Part shown: positions 36,447 to 36,747 of the stretch, piece after piece | Position numbering within the stretch: position 1 is the first letter of the stretch | Layout of the letters: every line of letters starts with the position of its first letter | NCBI GenBank assembly: GCA_900539645.1 | Contig: UQCY01000004.1 | Coordinates: forward strand, 1-36,747 | Source: an uncultured Clostridium sp. | GTDB lineage: Bacteria; Bacillota; Clostridia; Peptostreptococcales; Peptostreptococcaceae | DNA length: 36,747 nt | Direction: 5' to 3' | The notes under the pieces: generated by a model | The model's database searches: none | Told to the model about the DNA's origin: nothing | What the model saw: the letters and a program-made list of their open reading frames with translations, nothing else | Translations under genes and position numbers: made by a program

Positions 36447-36747
36447 AAATTATATAATATTTTAATACTTACTTAGCTTTCAGCTGTGTAGTGATTTGTG
36501 AAATTATAAAAATTAAGGCTGTTCAATATTTGCAATGAGCCTGTTAGGCATTTAATCACGAATTAATTTGCATCGACAATACTGCAAGCGCCTCGCAACA
36601 TATAAATGTGTTATATAAATGGGCGAGGCGCTGAAGCCTGGAGAGCAAATAATCGTGATTATGCCTCTTGAATTTATAATCTAAGTGCAACAAAAAAAAG
36701 AACTCATATCATTTTCTTGGTATAATATTCATGCCAACAAAAATTAA
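36447..36747. other. Terminal intergenic region
   Basis: There is no gene in the last 301 bases. They contain palindromic element copy B and, near the end, an extended -10 (TG-G-TATAAT, 36718-36726), which may start a gene beyond the window. Confidence 0.5.
36546..36666. repeat. Structured palindromic element, copy B
   Basis: The outer stem is AGGCAT (36546-36551) and AATCACGA (36554-36561) with TCGTGATT (36653-36660) and ATGCCT (36661-36666). The inner closing stem is ATTTGC (36566-36571) with GCAAAT (36645-36650). The core boxes are CGACAAT (36574-36580) and CCTGGAG (36637-36643). The central helix is GCGCCTCGC (36588-36596) with GCGAGGCGC (36623-36631). Compared with copy A the central helix has an A-T pair changed to C-G, and the outer stems are unrelated in sequence. 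Confidence 0.85.

Overview
The window is chromosomal DNA from a low-GC Gram-positive anaerobe, most likely a member of the Peptostreptococcaceae (Peptostreptococcus or a near relative). The case rests on very AT-rich intergenic DNA, strong AGGAGG-type ribosome binding sites, ATA/AGA/TTA codon preference, a 2[4Fe-4S] clostridial ferredoxin, a catabolic-type glutamate dehydrogenase, the redox repressor Rex and PyrK/PyrD type dihydroorotate dehydrogenase. The gene order (secA-prfB-tex, the t6A genes, rex, gluD, pyrBKD, groESL, guaA) resembles, from memory, that of Clostridioides difficile. I saw no rRNA, tRNA, CRISPR array or intact insertion sequence.

Layout. 1-6.6 kb: secA, prfB (with a programmed +1 frameshift) and tex. 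6.8-8.4 kb: an accessory AlbA_2/Schlafen-type ATP-binding regulator with an in-frame 42-bp minisatellite. 8.6-9.7 kb: an amidohydrolase. 9.8-12.6 kb: tsaE-tsaB-rimI-tsaD (t6A tRNA modification plus a ribosomal-type N-acetyltransferase). 12.8-16.1 kb, minus strand: an ABC-F ATPase and a MATE transporter, diverging from rex (16.2-16.8 kb). 17.0 kb, minus strand: a 56-residue ferredoxin. 17.6-19.8 kb: a P-loop/Asp23-like protein and gluD. 20.1-21.1 kb: a secreted SH3-NlpC/P60 hydrolase. 21.3-24.1 kb: pyrB-pyrK-pyrD and a small membrane protein. 24.2-26.3 kb: a LysR regulator (minus) and an OGG-type glycosylase. 26.3-29.0 kb: CIRCE-groES-groEL and a DUF2871 membrane protein. 29.2-33.6 kb: full-length guaA, a foreign-looking Fe-S aldo/keto reductase, and a second guaA with a truncated glutaminase domain. 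33.9-36.4 kb: an accessory cluster of a small helical protein, a GNAT acetyltransferase, an Mrr-like nuclease and a COG3910-like ATPase.

The most unusual content is in the RNA-level and intergenic structure. Three intergenic palindromic elements (12634-12758, 21115-21171, 36546-36666) share a conserved internal core (CGACAAT ... CCTGGAG) inside outer stems that differ completely in sequence. One central helix shows a compensatory base change. They look like an undescribed dispersed structured-RNA or mobile-repeat family. A three-way-junction leader pairs away the Shine-Dalgarno of the DUF2871 gene. The pyrB leader contains a PyrR-type binding loop with the ribosome binding site in its bulge. 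The second GuaA has lost the glutaminase Cys and His-Glu but keeps its synthetase core. The reductase between the two guaA genes has unlike codon use and lies between two diverged copies of a roughly 52-bp terminator-proximal sequence.

How the genes work together: the window is mostly core housekeeping (protein export, translation termination, t6A, chaperonins, pyrimidine and GMP synthesis, redox control, amino-acid fermentation). Three small accessory insertions interrupt it (6.8-8.4, 30.9-32.1 and 33.9-36.7 kb). Coordinates and motifs were read by eye; no database search or folding program was run.
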